Counted from the stretch's first letter, positions 48,678 to 62,372 are shown. The stretch is DNA of 64,000 bases from Circinella minor (GCA_016758965.1 JAEPRB010000190.1:1-64000); one strand, 5' to 3'. Translations and numbers: made by a program. Notes: generated by a model from the sequence alone, not told the origin.

Positions 48678-49844
48678 TTTTAATATATGTGCACTATGTA
48701 TATGTTGTTAACTTGTGAAAAAAAAAAGGCTGGTTTTAGAAAGGAAAAACCTCGGTAAATCGCTTTTTCCGACAATCATTCCCTAAAAGAATATGTTTTA
48801 ACTGTGGATGTACTAACAACAGTATTCCTTTTATTTTATTTTATCACGAAACCATTTTCCTGCTATTATGTACTGTTTAAAAAATAAAAAATTATCAATA
48901 TGGAACGTGTATCTAGGTTGAATACATTTTATTAGTATTATTAACTTGGTTTAGATACATGAAAAAGAGGACCATTACTATCTCATCATATTAAGCTTAA
49001 TTTAAAGCAAGAAAATAACATTAAATGGCTTTTATCCACATATAGCAATATTATACATGTTTGATTAGTTTGTACATTTAAATGCATAATAATTGTTATA
49101 AACCAGAACTTTCGTAGTAACGGAGAAGTTGTTAATTCGTGATGAAATAAAAAAAAAATGGATTTCGCCCCGTTTTATTGATTTAAGCGTGGCCCCGTTG
49201 TGAACTAAAAAAAATGGATTTGGCCTCGTTATGACTTGAGCTTGGCCCCGTTAAAAATCACTCATTACACAAATGCGTGAAATACGTAGCACTACCTCGT
49301 TATATACAATTTATTTAAATAGATTTTCACTAATTTCTGAACAATATTTTGAAATAGATAAGTTTTACTTTTTTAATTTATTCCAGCTACAAGTTACTTG
49401 TGTGTAAGACTCGTTATGCGCTAGTGTATATTATTGTGTCAGATCATGATAAGAGATTAGACCCTTGTGTCCCTCATGGTTTATTCATTTTAGCATATAC
49501 TATATACCTCTAAATCCTTTGCAAAAGTTTTACATACCTGCCAACTTTTTTTATAAATGTACCACGCATCTTTTGTTATTATTAAATGTTCGAGCATGAT
49601 AAAGAATTTAGAGTTGTTTGAGTTTGAAGCCTGTATTAGTGTACTAATATATTTTATTTTTTAACTAATAGCTTTCAATAATAAACAATGATAATAAAGG
49701 TATTGCATGATATGAAGAATAAGAGGGAGTACAATTAGGTATACATTGAATAATAAGGGTGAATTACTACAATCAATATGAATTTAAATGGTCGGCGAGG
49801 GAAGGAATAACACTTTTTTTTGTTTGCGGTAGATATATACGGTG
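48678..49844. other. AT-rich intergenic region
   Basis: Holds the THOC7 promoter. No gene recognised apart from the short tandem repeat listed separately. Confidence 0.5.
49151..49256. repeat. Two imperfect ~50-bp direct repeats
   Basis: Copies at about 49151-49203 and 49208-49256 share A-run, ATGGATTT, a (G/C)GCC(C/T)CGTT block, a variable middle and GGCCCCGTT. The GCC(C/T)CGTT block thus occurs four times. These are the most GC-rich bases in several kilobases, so they may be a fragment of a dispersed element. Confidence 0.6.
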
Positions 49845-50389
49845 TTAACAAGGGACTGTAGCTAATTCCTCAGCAAGAGAATTTAGGTCAGTATTTCCAA
49901 TAATAGGGATATTATCACCGTCGTCAAAAAAGTTGAAGTATTTGTAGAAAAATAAGTTTAGCCTTTGTTTCTTTGGTAAATTTGGACAATAATTTTTCAA
50001 CGTTGTATTTCCCTAAACAAGCATTTTCACCATCCCTCATAACTGAGGTAGCTAAAGTAGCTAATAACCTAGAAGATAAGGCCCCAGAATTAATACGTAG
50101 ATGTAGTACATTTACCATATGTGAATACTGTCATAGGTTGCTGTAAATAGCCATGGAATAATGAAGAGCGCGAAGAAGAGTAAGTATCAATTTCATGAAA
50201 TCGTGTTTTAAGCTGTCGCAGTTGTATAAGTCGGGAGTGGGTATAAATTGAATACAAGTCAGTCTTTTGATCCAGCGTTAAAGAGTCAGACCATGATTGC
50301 GAATCAACGTATAGTTTGTATTTTAAATGGGATTGAGGAGGCACAACGAAATTTGCAGTGTTAGCACTGTGCAAAATTCCATCCTTGAA
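49845..50389 (-). pseudogene. Decayed coding sequence of unknown family
   Basis: Three consecutive minus-strand readings of balanced composition lie end to end in different frames. The first is KDGILHSANTANFVVPPQSH through YVDSQSWSDSLTLDQKTDLY to YLQQPMTVFTYGK. The next is VNVLHLRINSGALSSRLLAT through ENACLGKYNVEKLLSKFTKE. The last is YFNFFDDGDNIPIIGNTDLN to a stop at 49845-49847. Joining them needs frame changes near 50112 and 49945, and no good introns fit. I do not recognise the family; a host gene or a transposon gene are both possible. Confidence 0.45.
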
Positions 50390-52392
50390 AAATTATCCTT
50401 GAATTTCATCCTTTGCCGCTTTCAAGAGTTAATCCTTGAATCTCATCCTTTGATCCTTTAACTAGACTCAGAGAATACTTTCCTAATACCTCAAAAATCA
50501 TACAACAATGCTATAAAATAGCACATTTAATAAAGCATGTTAAAGAACCTTTCGAATTCTAGAATTTTTACTTTTATTACCTAGAAACACGAGTGTTATT
50601 ACCTAGTTTTGAAATATTTATAATCAAAATAGTAATATATATGTATACTTAACAAGTAAATTTAAATAGTACTTCTTTTCAATAGCTTTTTTCTTTGCTG
50701 TTATAAAGATTCCGTATCTCTCTTTTATCTTTTACTATATTGTAAATAAAAAAAAATTATATGACAAGAAGAACAACGTTGAAAAGAATTCCAGCAATAC
50801 ATATAGTATTGTACCATATCATGAGGGATATGGACTAATATTGATATAAAACATCATTATTTACTTTAGATGGATGATCCTATCCTTATTTAGTTGCAAC
50901 TTGTTTCATGTAGCTTAACAAAATAACATTATAATTTAATTAAGAATAAACTATCTTCAGTAAAGTAAAATCACTACTACGTAGGGATAATTATTATTTT
51001 TGCTTTCATTAACAATTATTTATTAATAATAGTAGGAATACGTCATACGTACTGTTACTTCAATACATTTCACTTCTCCATCAGGCTTTTAAAGTATGTA
51101 GCACATAATGCATCTACCACAAAAAAAAAAAGAAAAAGGGACCTCAAATGCTAGTTTTATCGTATAAAGCTTATTTTTTTTTGTGACGATCTAGTCCCTT
51201 GTTTTTATCCAAAACAGTAAATTTTAATAAATAATTTCCTTTTTGAATATGTAATGCCTGTTATGATATGGTAATATGGTCTTGTTTACAAAAGCCACTA
51301 AATAATACTGATCAAGCTTTCAAATGGGTGTACGTAGATGATGAAGAAGGAAATCTTCTCGGAGATTATATCTGATGATTATCCATAGACTTTATTGTTG
51401 TCCTTTGTAGAAGATTTCTCTTTTTTCTTTTTTGTGTAAAAGTGACGTTTTTAACTCCATATGGATAGGGTCCTTTTTTTTTTTTGTTCTTGATAGTTTG
51501 TTCTTTTTTTTTTTACCAGTACACTACTCCATGATAGTGATCCTATCGAAGAAACATTAAAATAAAAAGATTTATCAAATTGATTTAATAAAGTATCGCA
51601 ACATAAGAATCTTGTGTTTATTTTTAAAAGCTTCAGTAATAAGCAACACTTGTCTTTTGATATTACCTATAAAAATCATAAGAACAATGCCGTTGGGCCA
51701 GACTATCATTGTCCATGTTTTATTTTCTTTGTACAACCCGATTGTCACCTTATGCAACAATAAACAGGTGCTGGGTTTGCAATTGTTATAATAGTTGTAG
51801 CGTGTTCAGGGTAGCATTGTTTCTTCAGTCTATGTTATGTTATGCTAATGCGGGAACCAGGAAGACAATTACTTTTTTAATGATATTATATTCCAATCTT
51901 ATTTACGTAGAAATTACCTTGATATAGTTAATATATATACTATTATCACACTATTGTAAAGATAAGGTTTTTTACATTAAATTTTTATTTTTATAGATAA
52001 AACCTCAACAACATATTTTTTTTTGTTACTTGTACATGAGCTTTTCTCACCTTAAGCCTTCTGGGTTAAAAATCATCTTTTGGGTAAGGCCTTTTTTTTT
52101 TTCTTTGTTCAACTCAGCCCGATCATTCCCATTATTATTAGATGGAGGATACTATACTTAATAATTATCATTCTATAGCTCATTCAAGTAATAAAGAATA
52201 ATGGTGGATGATTCATTTTAAATAGTAATAGATTAACTTCATGCAAACAAAAAGCTAATACAATATATTTGATAATGAATTAAAAATTGATACATATATT
52301 CTATTTTTGTAACGCATATCTTAACAGGGGGACAAAAGGGAATGGGGAATTGAGTCATTTCCTTGTATGGATTTCAAAGCATATTGTTACAC

Positions 52393-52423
<31 letters not shown>

Positions 52424-53212
52424 CACCTCAATAAAAATAATTCATATGCCAAGCAAAACTTATAAAGCATTTATTTGTATGCGTGTTTGATTGGTGAACT
52501 CATTACCAAACACTTCTTTCGCGGAGAGATTGATATTTTTTATGTTGTCGCCGACTGGAAAGAAAAAACAAAAACAAAAACGCACGTACCCTCTAAACTG
52601 GGTAACTCATTGACAAATTGCCAATTTACATGGATAACTTTCTTGCATGGTTGCTGTTTGTTTATTATTTCTTTAAAAATATGTAATGATTAATAGTTAT
52701 GAATAGCTAAGCCATTTCATTTTATTTCCAATTCGTGAAAAAAAAAAGTGGTACAAAACTCGGTAGACTATATACATTACTTTTGCCTTAAAGGAATATG
52801 CTTACCATTCTAGGTTTTGGTACCGTATAAGAAACCATTTATATGTTGGTTAAAAAAAAACTATGCTTATAGATAAGTAAAATAGGAGAAGAAAAAAATA
52901 GAACCGGGGGCGGCTATATTCTTGTCTGTCGGGTAAGGAGTATTCAAGTTTCTGTTTATTATAATGCTGTGTATTTGTATAGAAGCTCAGTTGACCAAAA
53001 ATGATCTACAAAAAAGTGATATTTATTGTAGTAAAATAATTCTTCATGCACAGTAACAAGCAAAGCATGATTGACGTGTGATATATGTGCTGTAAAAAAA
53101 AAAAAAAACTAGAATACAGCTATTAATACACAGGTAGAAAGTTTGTAAGGTTTTACCACATAAACTTTATGAATTGTATTACCTTGTGCACAAAAATACA
53201 AACAAACCTTTT

Positions 53213-53247
<35 letters not shown>

Positions 53248-53975
53248 GCGTTGTGTGCTTGAGTAAACCAACAGTATGGTTGTCACCATCAAAGAAACAG
53301 TTGTTTTTTCTTTTTCTAACTTAATTTTCTATTTGTAATATTCATCGGCTTTCTGCATAGCAACCATGCATATATATAAAATATACTTTTTATGTTTCCA
53401 TGACGAATAATAAACTGGTTGCCAAAAAAAAAAAACCGGATAAACATACGATATGCAAAAATATAAAGATATTTAGAGTTGTGGTAAGCTCCGCCTATTT
53501 AGTCGGGGGGAATTTTTTTTATGGGGGGGGTGGGTAGTTACCGAGGAAAAGAGAGGGACAATAGGTGATCTACCAAAAAAGTAACTGGCAATTAGTGTAA
53601 CTGTGTATCACGCGGATCTGTGCGTTGGTTACAAGTTGGTGTGTGAAGTTTTTTTTTTTTTTTTTTACTTCCTACCCTTCATCATTATATAAAGGGTTCT
53701 CGCTTTTTTTTCTTCCTTTTTTTCTTTATTCTCTTTCCCCGTCATTTTGTAAAACACACTCACATACTCATTCCTTTTGCTGGTCAATTGGTTGTTTTTT
53801 ATTATATATTTTTATATCAAAAACACATTAAAACCCCCTTGTACAGTCATTTTTTTTTATCAAATACATATTTTTTTTTTCCTTTTTCTATCTCCTTGTT
53901 TAAAAGAAAAAGACTTTCAACAAAACCTTTACAACAAAAACGAAATACTCACACACACACACACACATACACACA
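50390..53975. other. Gene-poor AT-rich region
   Basis: No gene recognised in about 3.6 kb. A cluster of imperfect CATCCTTGAA/ATCCTTGAAT repeats lies at about 50378-50455, next to the pseudogene. Long A and T runs are frequent (for example 52390-52420). The right end is a T-rich and CA-rich leader (53640-53970) that should be the promoter and 5' UTR of the secreted-protein gene. Confidence 0.5.
53213..53248. repeat. (TTG)n microsatellite
   Basis: About twelve TTG/GTT units in non-coding DNA. Confidence 0.9.
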
Positions 53976-54974
53976 ATGTTATCATCAATTTTGTATCTTT
54001 TCAGTGTTTTTTGTATCTTTTGCAATCTTGCCATTGCTGCACCACTCAGACTTCAACAACAGCAACAACAACAAGACCAAGATGATTGGCCATTATCAAA
54101 TGCCGTCATGATTCGTGATACGATTGAAGGATTTTACGAAACTGTCGTTGATGATGTTTTGAGTGCACATACTGAAGATCTTTTGGTCATGTTGACACAT
54201 TCTCCACGTAACAAAAAATTAAAATTGCTTCAAGCTCAAGCAACAACACTGCGTGACGGTTCATCATTACAAGGTAAAAATTATTAAAAAACACTTTTTT
54301 CCATCCACTTGTACCCAAAAAAGAAAAACATCTTAATTTAAAGTATAAAATATGTCTAACATTATATAATAGATGCATGCCTTGTCAAAATGCCAGGATA
54401 TATTGGAAATCAACTCCATCAATTAAACGCTCGTGTATTTGGCGGTATCCGTGGCATCGTTGGTGAAGCCTTACCTGCTGTATGGCCTAATTATGATGCA
54501 CTTGAAGCTACCATGATGTCAACCGAAGCACCACCCCCAGTACCACAGCACCAAGTCGCTACAGCACTCTACTCATTAAATCTTGCGGTTGGTCACCGTC
54601 TGACTCAGGTTTTTGAAGATTTTGACCTGTTGGATCGCCTTCGAAATGATCTTTCTGCTTGTGATCAAGCCATTGCCGATTCTATTCAAGAAGACACCAC
54701 CACTACTACTACTACCATCACTACTACTACTTCAACAATGACGACAACCAAAATGACCATGACAGATTATATTGTGAATGCAGGTCATCGTTTCATTCAT
54801 CGACTTTTCTGGACTCGAGGTTGTGGCAAGTTTGACAATGATACTCGATTCTTAGAAACATGGCTCAGAAGTGCTAGAGCGGACTTACGGTCCGAGTTGG
54901 AGACCCGAGTGGGTGATCTTATCATGACCATCTACAATGACCTTTATAATGAAGAAAACGCTCATGATTTCTAA
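53976..54974 (+). CDS. Putative secreted alpha-helical protein, family unknown
   Basis: Two exons (53976-54273, 54373-54974) give 299 residues. The N-terminus MLSSILYLFSVFCIFCNLAI followed by AAP is a clear signal peptide with likely cleavage after ALA-like AIAA. A short Gln run follows (seven CAA/CAG codons). The mature part looks all-helical, for example AVMIRDTIEGFYETVVDDVL and DYIVNAGHRFIHRLF, with a Thr run (about residues 219-232) from ACC/ACT repeats. Three cysteines can be seen in the mature part (CLVK, ACDQ and GCGK). No known domain is recognised. A CA-microsatellite (53949-53975) abuts the start codon, and T-rich tracts precede it. Being secreted and lineage-specific in look, it could be a cell-wall, matrix or effector-like protein, but nothing in the sequence decides this. 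Confidence 0.75.
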
Positions 54975-57401
54975 AAGAAAAAAAAATTACCACTTTTCTT
55001 TGTCTCATTTTCATTTTCATTTTTTTTGCATGTAGAAAACATAAATATATATATATAGAGTAGTAGGGATGTTCATAAAAAAAAAAAGAGTATATCACTT
55101 TATATTCGTTTTCTTCCCCCTTCTCTTTTTTTTGCAATCTCACCCCCTCCCTTTTTTTTCATCCATCGCCTTCTCTTCTTCTCCCACTCTTGAAGAAAAT
55201 GGTGCTTTTGTGTACATAACAATAAAAAAATCTTCATTCAAATTTTCATACATATTCAAAAAATACGTAATAACTAATTTTTCAGATGAGATATCTTTCC
55301 GTGCTTTTTTTTTTGTTCTTTGTGATACTCAAGTGATCGAATCTTATTTCTTGTGTATAAAAGCGTTGTTACAGAAAGCAAAACAACAACATGTCTGCAT
55401 ATACACTACCAGTTGCCCTTTTGGCGTTTTCTTTGTTTCACCGTTGAACTCTCTTCTGCTGATTAGCATATTCACCTTTTTTTTTTTTTTTTCATTTCAC
55501 ATATACCATACCTAATTTTTATTAATAATAGTTGAATAAAAATAATCCCGTCACAGTTCAGTTTTTTTTGCCATGAGAATTTATTCACTCAGATAGTTTC
55601 TTTTTGCTTTCCAAAGGGATCTGAACTATACTAATTATATAAAGAACAAACATACAAGTGTACACAGAGGTGTGGTGATTTTTTTTTCTCTCTTAAAAAA
55701 AATTAAAGTTACCATGATTTTTCCCATTGAAAAACACAAAATGATTCCCTTGTTATGGCTATCAGCAGAAAGAACGGGGATCTACAATTCATATACTTGA
55801 TTAAACGATACTCCCAGATATTAGTTTTTTTCTGTTTTAAGAACAAAAGGAAATGCTTTATAGAAAATTTGTATTATGGTCGTGATAATGATGTTATCAT
55901 GTAATAAATGTATCATAATCATGATCAATTTCAGCTTTATGCAGTGATGATCGTTTTGTTTACATATTAAATGCATATTTTTTTGATCTCGAAGTTTTTC
56001 ATAACATAACGACCATACAACAAATCACGTAATTTTAGCTGTAAAATATAGAAAAAAAAAGGGACTACTAATATCTACGTAAAGGAGAGTTTCTTAATAT
56101 ATATGTATGATTCGAGGTAGATTGAGAAAGTTGGTTTATTATCAGTAACATTATTATTTCATATAGAAATAGTTATTTTTTTTATGCGTTAATTTTCTCA
56201 TCATAATAATGCTATGTGTGATGTTTTGCATAAAGTGGTTTTTTTTTATTTATTTGAAGAAAAGAAAAGATGAACATTTACCTGAGTTACTTTTGCTGTG
56301 TAACAATTGAATTTGTGGCACAAAAAGTAGATCCTTTTTTTTATATCCGCGTGTATAATTTCCAAAGAGAAGTTGGTGTAAAAATATTTATTGTTATACA
56401 TTATGGCGGGGTTGATTATATACTTAAATTTTGTTATGTAGTGAAATGAGACACGAAAAAACACCATGATTTTACTATTATTATATTATGATAGAATGTA
56501 TAAAAGTTCGTTGGCTTTATCTTGTAGAGTGGGGCTGAGTAGTATTATTTTTTGGTACTAAAAACATATATTGTTACTCCATGTATCACTCTCCGCGTCG
56601 TACTTCAAAAAGAAAAATAATGTAAAAAGTAGCGTATAGCAGATGATGCAAATGGGAATAGTTTTATATTTAAAATTTTCTGGTCACAGCAGCGCCTCAA
56701 AATTATTTATTGAATTGATCTGAAGGTCGTTACTCTTGATAATTGTAATAATACTATGAACAATCATAACATAATATCAAGTATACTCCACATGATATTA
56801 ATAAGCGAACAAAGCAAGTAACAAGAAGATTACCACGTCATTGTGTGTATTTATTTATAAATCGTAATTTTAACATTACATTAGACTCAAAGATAAAGCT
56901 ATTATGTGTTGTAAACAAAAAGGCTGCATCATGCATGCAGAGAACTGCGTACATATATTGTTTAAGTATTTTTCTTTGTTGCTAATGTGTATCACAACAG
57001 GAGTTCCGTTCAAAATGAGTTCTTTCCTATGCATATATGACAACTAACGCTTTAACTCGAAAAAAAGTATTCTAAAAAACAAAATGGAAAACGAAATTCC
57101 CTACTATAGAGTCAACAATAAAAGAAAAGTACTTTGTCATAGTAACCAAAAGTCAGTAATAATTCAGTAGTTCTTGTAAACTATAATAATGGTATTATAT
57201 GAAGTAATAAATATATAAAAAAAAATCAAATCACCCCACCTGATGGTACTAGTTTGAGTTTGTTCATGATGAAAAACTAAAAGTAAAAAGACTTTTCCAA
57301 ATGTTGAGAAAATGGTACAAGTGCCGCATATTAAATTGGTTTGTATAACATGGCATTTTTTTTGTACATTATAAACTGTCGCAATAGGCATGATTGTCAA
57401 T

Positions 57402-57436
<35 letters not shown>

Positions 57437-57763
57437 CAGTGGTAATATGGTTGTAATAGTTGCAATAATACCATGTTTATAAAGTGTTGTAAATAACAAA
57501 ACAACGAGAAATGGAATATCTAATGTAAAAAAAAAACATTGAGTTGGCAGTGATTCCAATCTCAAAACGATCAATAAAAGGGTAGACGAATAGATAAAAC
57601 ATTAGTCATTCTGGTAATCATGAATGATAAAGTGTTAAAGTTTTAAATTTTGGATATTGTTGAAATTATTATCCATGACTATCAATACCTCACTCAACGG
57701 TCCTTGGAGATGATAGCTACTGTGTATCTTGCTTTTACAAATCCGTGTTACAAATAATTCTGA
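54975..57763. other. Gene-poor AT-rich region
   Basis: No gene recognised. Contains a (TA)n tract near 57403-57434 and frequent homopolymers. The small open frames are Phe/Lys/Ile-rich translations of AT DNA. Confidence 0.5.
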
Positions 57764-57961
57764 CTACGCAAGTTAAAAGAGCATATTGTGCGTTTAAAAT
57801 ACACCGTTCTTCAATATGAGAAGGAGGTTAAACGTTTACATGCATTGATCGACAATGGTTGCTATTGTTTAATTCCTGTTGAGCAATAGAGTTCATATCA
57901 TCCTTATCTTGAATCATATCAACAAGATCACAATTTTCTCCAGCCAATTAGTGGTTTATAA
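57764..57961 (+). pseudogene. bZIP-like coiled-coil remnant
   Basis: One frame reads LRKLKEHIVRLKYTVLQYEK then EVKRLHALIDNGCYCLIPVE, a TAG stop, and continues in the same frame as SSYHPYLESYQQDHNFLQPI to a TAA. The first part resembles the end of a fungal bZIP basic region (…FRxRKxxHI) running into a heptad-like coiled coil. Upstream, the same frame has stops where the basic region would be. A single in-frame stop separating two coding-like segments suggests a fairly young pseudogene. The assignment rests on pattern only. Confidence 0.4.
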
Positions 57962-60900
57962 AACCTAGTTATTTATCAGGTGCGTTGATCAATTTAAGGG
58001 AAGACGCTTGGGTTGACAGTTGCAGTAAGAGTTTTCAATTCAGAAAAACGTGTTTTTTTTTTGGTACATAGATAAAAAAAAATGAAACGTTTAGGTGAGT
58101 ATAGAATTGTGATAAAAAAAACACTGGATGCCGGTTTTTGAAAAAAGATCGCTTTTACTGGTGAAGAATATGGGAGTTATTACTTGTTGGAAAGCAAAGA
58201 AAAAAGTTTAATTATTTTTTTCTGTCTTACGTATTCCCCCCCCCCCTTTTTTTTTTTTTGTTTGTTGTTATGATAAAATAACTATTTTCTCAAAAACAAT
58301 CCTGCTTTGAAAAAATAATATTGTGCTTTGCTAGCATCAATGAGTGCTGAGATGACTTGTACTAGCGACCAGTTTTTTGGTGCCATTCCAGTTACGTACT
58401 AAAATACTTGTACTAATGGGGAGAACGTAAATACCCATGTCGACCCCTAGAGTGACATGATTGCTATTATCTGATTATATTGCACATATTCATTTTTTTA
58501 CGTTAGGGGAAAAAAAGAGGGGGGGAAGAATTTATATTAGTAGTAGAAGTAGTTACATAGTAAACAAGTAAAAGCGCAAACAGGAAAAAATAAAGCCTGT
58601 TTTGTGCTTACTTATAATCATACGCCTTTTCCTCTTTTGCTAAGGAGTATAAAGAAAAATATTAAAGATCCATTTTATTACTATGATTACGATATACCAT
58701 ACGTAGTTTTTCTTTTGAAGTATTTATAACTACTCCTGGTATATTATAACTCATTTGAAATTTTATTTTTATTAAAAAAAATACCTATATTTGCATACAG
58801 TATGTGAATTATAAGGCTCCATAATCTTTTTTTAGCTCTTCCTTCTTGTACATCCATTTAATTAGCTGAAGGAACAAGTACGTGTGGATAGATATGTTTG
58901 TTGATACATGACTACATGCGAGTGATTATTTAAAAGTTTGATACCATTGCTTTGTGGTATTCTCTTGATCCCGGGGAAAGGTTATTCGTTTAGACAGCAG
59001 TATGTCGTCTTCTTTCGTCAAAGGAAGGAATGAAATGGCGATGAGAATCCGATTGATACTAGGGCTTATTTTCGCTAACATAATGTTAATTCTTTGTACA
59101 AGTAGATGCATATTAAATTTAGGATTGCCAAAGAAGGATATTTATATATGAAAAGGAATAATTTGGCATATGAGCAGTTATTTATTATGATTGAATTAGA
59201 GAGAGAAAGGAGCTGGGGGAATTTCAGATAAAGTACGTATAATGAAACTTTGAGTTCTATATTATTTGTAGACGTTTTTTTTAAAAGTGGGGGAGAAAGA
59301 TTTATCAATTTACAAAGGTATTATGTACAGATCATATGGATAGATGGATTGAAATGTGGCTATGATATTAACGCTGTTTGCTGCTTGATGCTGAAGCTAA
59401 AACTTACGATGAGATTGATGATGATGCTGAAGGGGTAGGAGCTTGGTAGTGACTGAATGGGTGATGAGCACTATAATTCTTCTCTATTATATTATAATGC
59501 TACTTCAGTCAATACATCCACTCTTGTAACTCCCAATGTACCGCAAGGAAGCGACCCCATGTCTACAAGCAGCCGGTTAGTACAATTTCTATTTAATAAA
59601 TATAAAGAATGTTAAATAGTTATTATGAAGGGTACTATAGCTAAAGTAAATAGAAAAAAAAAGAATGTGCTTATTACCTTTTTGCTTTTCTCTTGCCAAT
59701 ATTTATCAACACTTTGAGGTCGAACTATCAATTACTTTTGATTACTTTTTTTTTTTTCGTGGACTTGAGTTGTCCCTTTAAGAGAGCCTTGTCAAGCCAA
59801 AATTCATGTTGTCTTGACGAGTTTTTTTTCCCATATGTTAAAATCATAAGTTGCGATTTAAGTTCAACATTGGTCTATATTATTTAGGAATTCCATAGAA
59901 CCGGTACATTCTGTGCGGTCTTTTGTTTATTAAGACATTTGAAGATGGTTGACATAGATTTCAAAAAGCAATACATCATTTTTGTCATTTCTCAGAACTG
60001 TTGATCGGAATTGTAATACGTACGTGATTTCTTTACCTTGCCTTTTGGCATATGTATTAGGTTGTAATATACTTATGTCCAGGCAGTTTGTTTTATTGAA
60101 AGTTGAAATTTCAGCCCCAGAAGTTAAATGAAAAAAGAGGGGGTTTTTTTTTTTCCTAATGTACAAAGATTTGACAAGTTAATGAAGAAAAATAAAAATT
60201 CTGTCTGTAAAACAGTGTCAGTTTATATATGCTTTTTATATACACGTTATTTAGTTTCATTCCTTAACTGTAGCCAACACCTGGGATTGAAATTTTAAGA
60301 TAAACTGCCCTGAGATACAAGTTATAGCTGCAGCCGACTTCTTGACAACAGAATAAATAAATTGTTATAAGGTTGTACCAAATAAAATGGAATGGGTCCG
60401 TGCTTTCTTCGGAGTTGGCTGTGAAACATGTTTATTGTGCATAGAAGAAAACTGTCATGACAAAATGTACTTCTTTTATCGTTTACCATTTACTTTAAAT
60501 GCTTCACTCTCTTCCATTTTTATCAATACAAGCTTCTACTTTACATAGTAATCCTATCACTCTGCGCTGTACTTGAAATTAACTAAACCAATAAGAAACT
60601 TGAAAAATAAAAAATTTAAACCGGTCACGCCAAAAAAAAGTATAAAACGGCTTCATTTTTTTCACAACTTTTTTTTTTCTCTTTTTTTTTTTCTTTTCTC
60701 TTTTTTTCTTTAGTGTCAATATGGTGGTTAGGTGGAGATGAGTGGGTTTTCCCATATTCCATTGCCATAGGTTTGTCAATGGGTAACCGGTGGCAAACAA
60801 TAAGGAAATGATAAAAAATATATTACCCCCTTCCCCCTCTCCCCTTTCCCCCAATTAAAAAGACCACCAACCTCTCTCGTACAACCTATGATACCCATCA

Positions 60901-62372
60901 TTATTGGCCACAATAACAATAAGAAAATGATAATAATAATTAATAATAATAATAATAATAATTAATAAATTATTATTATTTTTTACCCATGGCAATGCTT
61001 TGGTTTTTTTTTTAAAAAAGAATAAAATGGTTTTGTCTGTTATAGTAACGCGTTATAGACTAAGACGCGTCGTTATAAAAACACGCGTTTTGAATTTATT
61101 TATTTAAGGTTTTCCTCCATTTTCTTTTTTTTTTGTAACTAAAATGTCGATTGTTTGAACTATAATTGTAATCAAGGTGATAAAAAAAATAGTGTTTTAC
61201 GGATTCCCATTATGTGAAATCATGTTGAACAATTGTCTTACGACTTTTGATTTTTCCTTTTAAACCTAGAATTTGTCTCAGCCCAAAGTGAACAACATCA
61301 AGTGAAAAAAATAAATAGACATTGACTTTGCCAAATGGTGGTGTTTATTGAAATGACTGTGACTATTTTGAAAACACATTTAGCTTTTTCATCTTGTTAC
61401 TTCCTCTCTCATTCTTATCAAAATATTATTTATTTTTTCTTTTGACAAATCTTACAATCAACGATAGTGGTTTTTACCTTATTATATTATGACACCTTGC
61501 GAAGCCTTTTTTTTTTCCTTTTAATTATACTGCTTAAAAAGATGAAAACAAATAGGTACATCAATTGCAATACTATTATTCAACACAACAGAATATAGAG
61601 TAGTTATTCTTGTCGTCTGTTTCTTTTTTTTTGTCCATAAGCGGGATAAACTTGGGTATCCATCGAGTAATCTACTGGACAGATAACAAAAGTATTATTT
61701 AATAATGAAGTCGTCGCATGCGTTATGTTTAATGAATAATTTGGGCATCTATAAAATAATAGAAATATTGGTATTTGAGACTGGTTTGTTGTAAGTATTT
61801 CTTTTTTAAGAAAAAAATTATTAATAATACTTCAAAACATATGTTGATCCTCGATCCACTTACCATCATGTCAACACACATAATTAGCATCTTGAATATT
61901 TTACGTATTTACTCGGTTAATACATTAGTGTCATTTGTTTTATTGGCTTGTAATAATGGATAATGGATATTTCTTATAAGTTTTCATACAGTACAAAGAA
62001 CAAGTTAGATAGATTTTATTTTTGAAGTAACAAGAATAAACAAAGATGATTTTTTGTGTGATATTGATAAATGGTTTTGGTTAAAAAGTCATACTACTAT
62101 TAAAGAAGGTATATATATATATATATATGAAGGAGATAGTATTATAGCTAGAGAAAAAAAGATTGTATTTATGGTATGGTGTATATAACAATTGAACCAA
62201 TAAAACAATATTAAATAATTGATTTTTACGGCGGTGAGACCCTATTTTCTCAATTTATCATTATTAATTCATGTAGTTATGAAAAAAAAAAAACATTTCA
62301 GGAGAAGCCTGCGGAAGTGGAAAGCTTTAAAAAACAAGAAAAAAAAAAAAAAACTCGAAACTTTAACAAAGT
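57962..62372. other. Gene-poor AT-rich region with a coding-like scrap
   Basis: No intact gene recognised. About 59384-59615 (+) contains coding-like pieces in two frames: DAEAKTYDEIDDDAEGVGAW, stop, then DEHYNSSLLYYNATSVNTST and VPQGSDPMSTSSRLVQF. Its orientation and position suggest it could belong to the same dead gene as the bZIP-like piece, but this is a guess. The right end is the promoter of the downstream gene, with a (TA)n tract (62111-62128). Confidence 0.45.

Noticed and set aside
53788..54111. Alternative frames overlapping the start of the secreted-protein gene
   Set aside because: They run through the T-rich and CA-microsatellite leader; only the frame at 53976 gives a signal peptide and splices in phase into the second exon.
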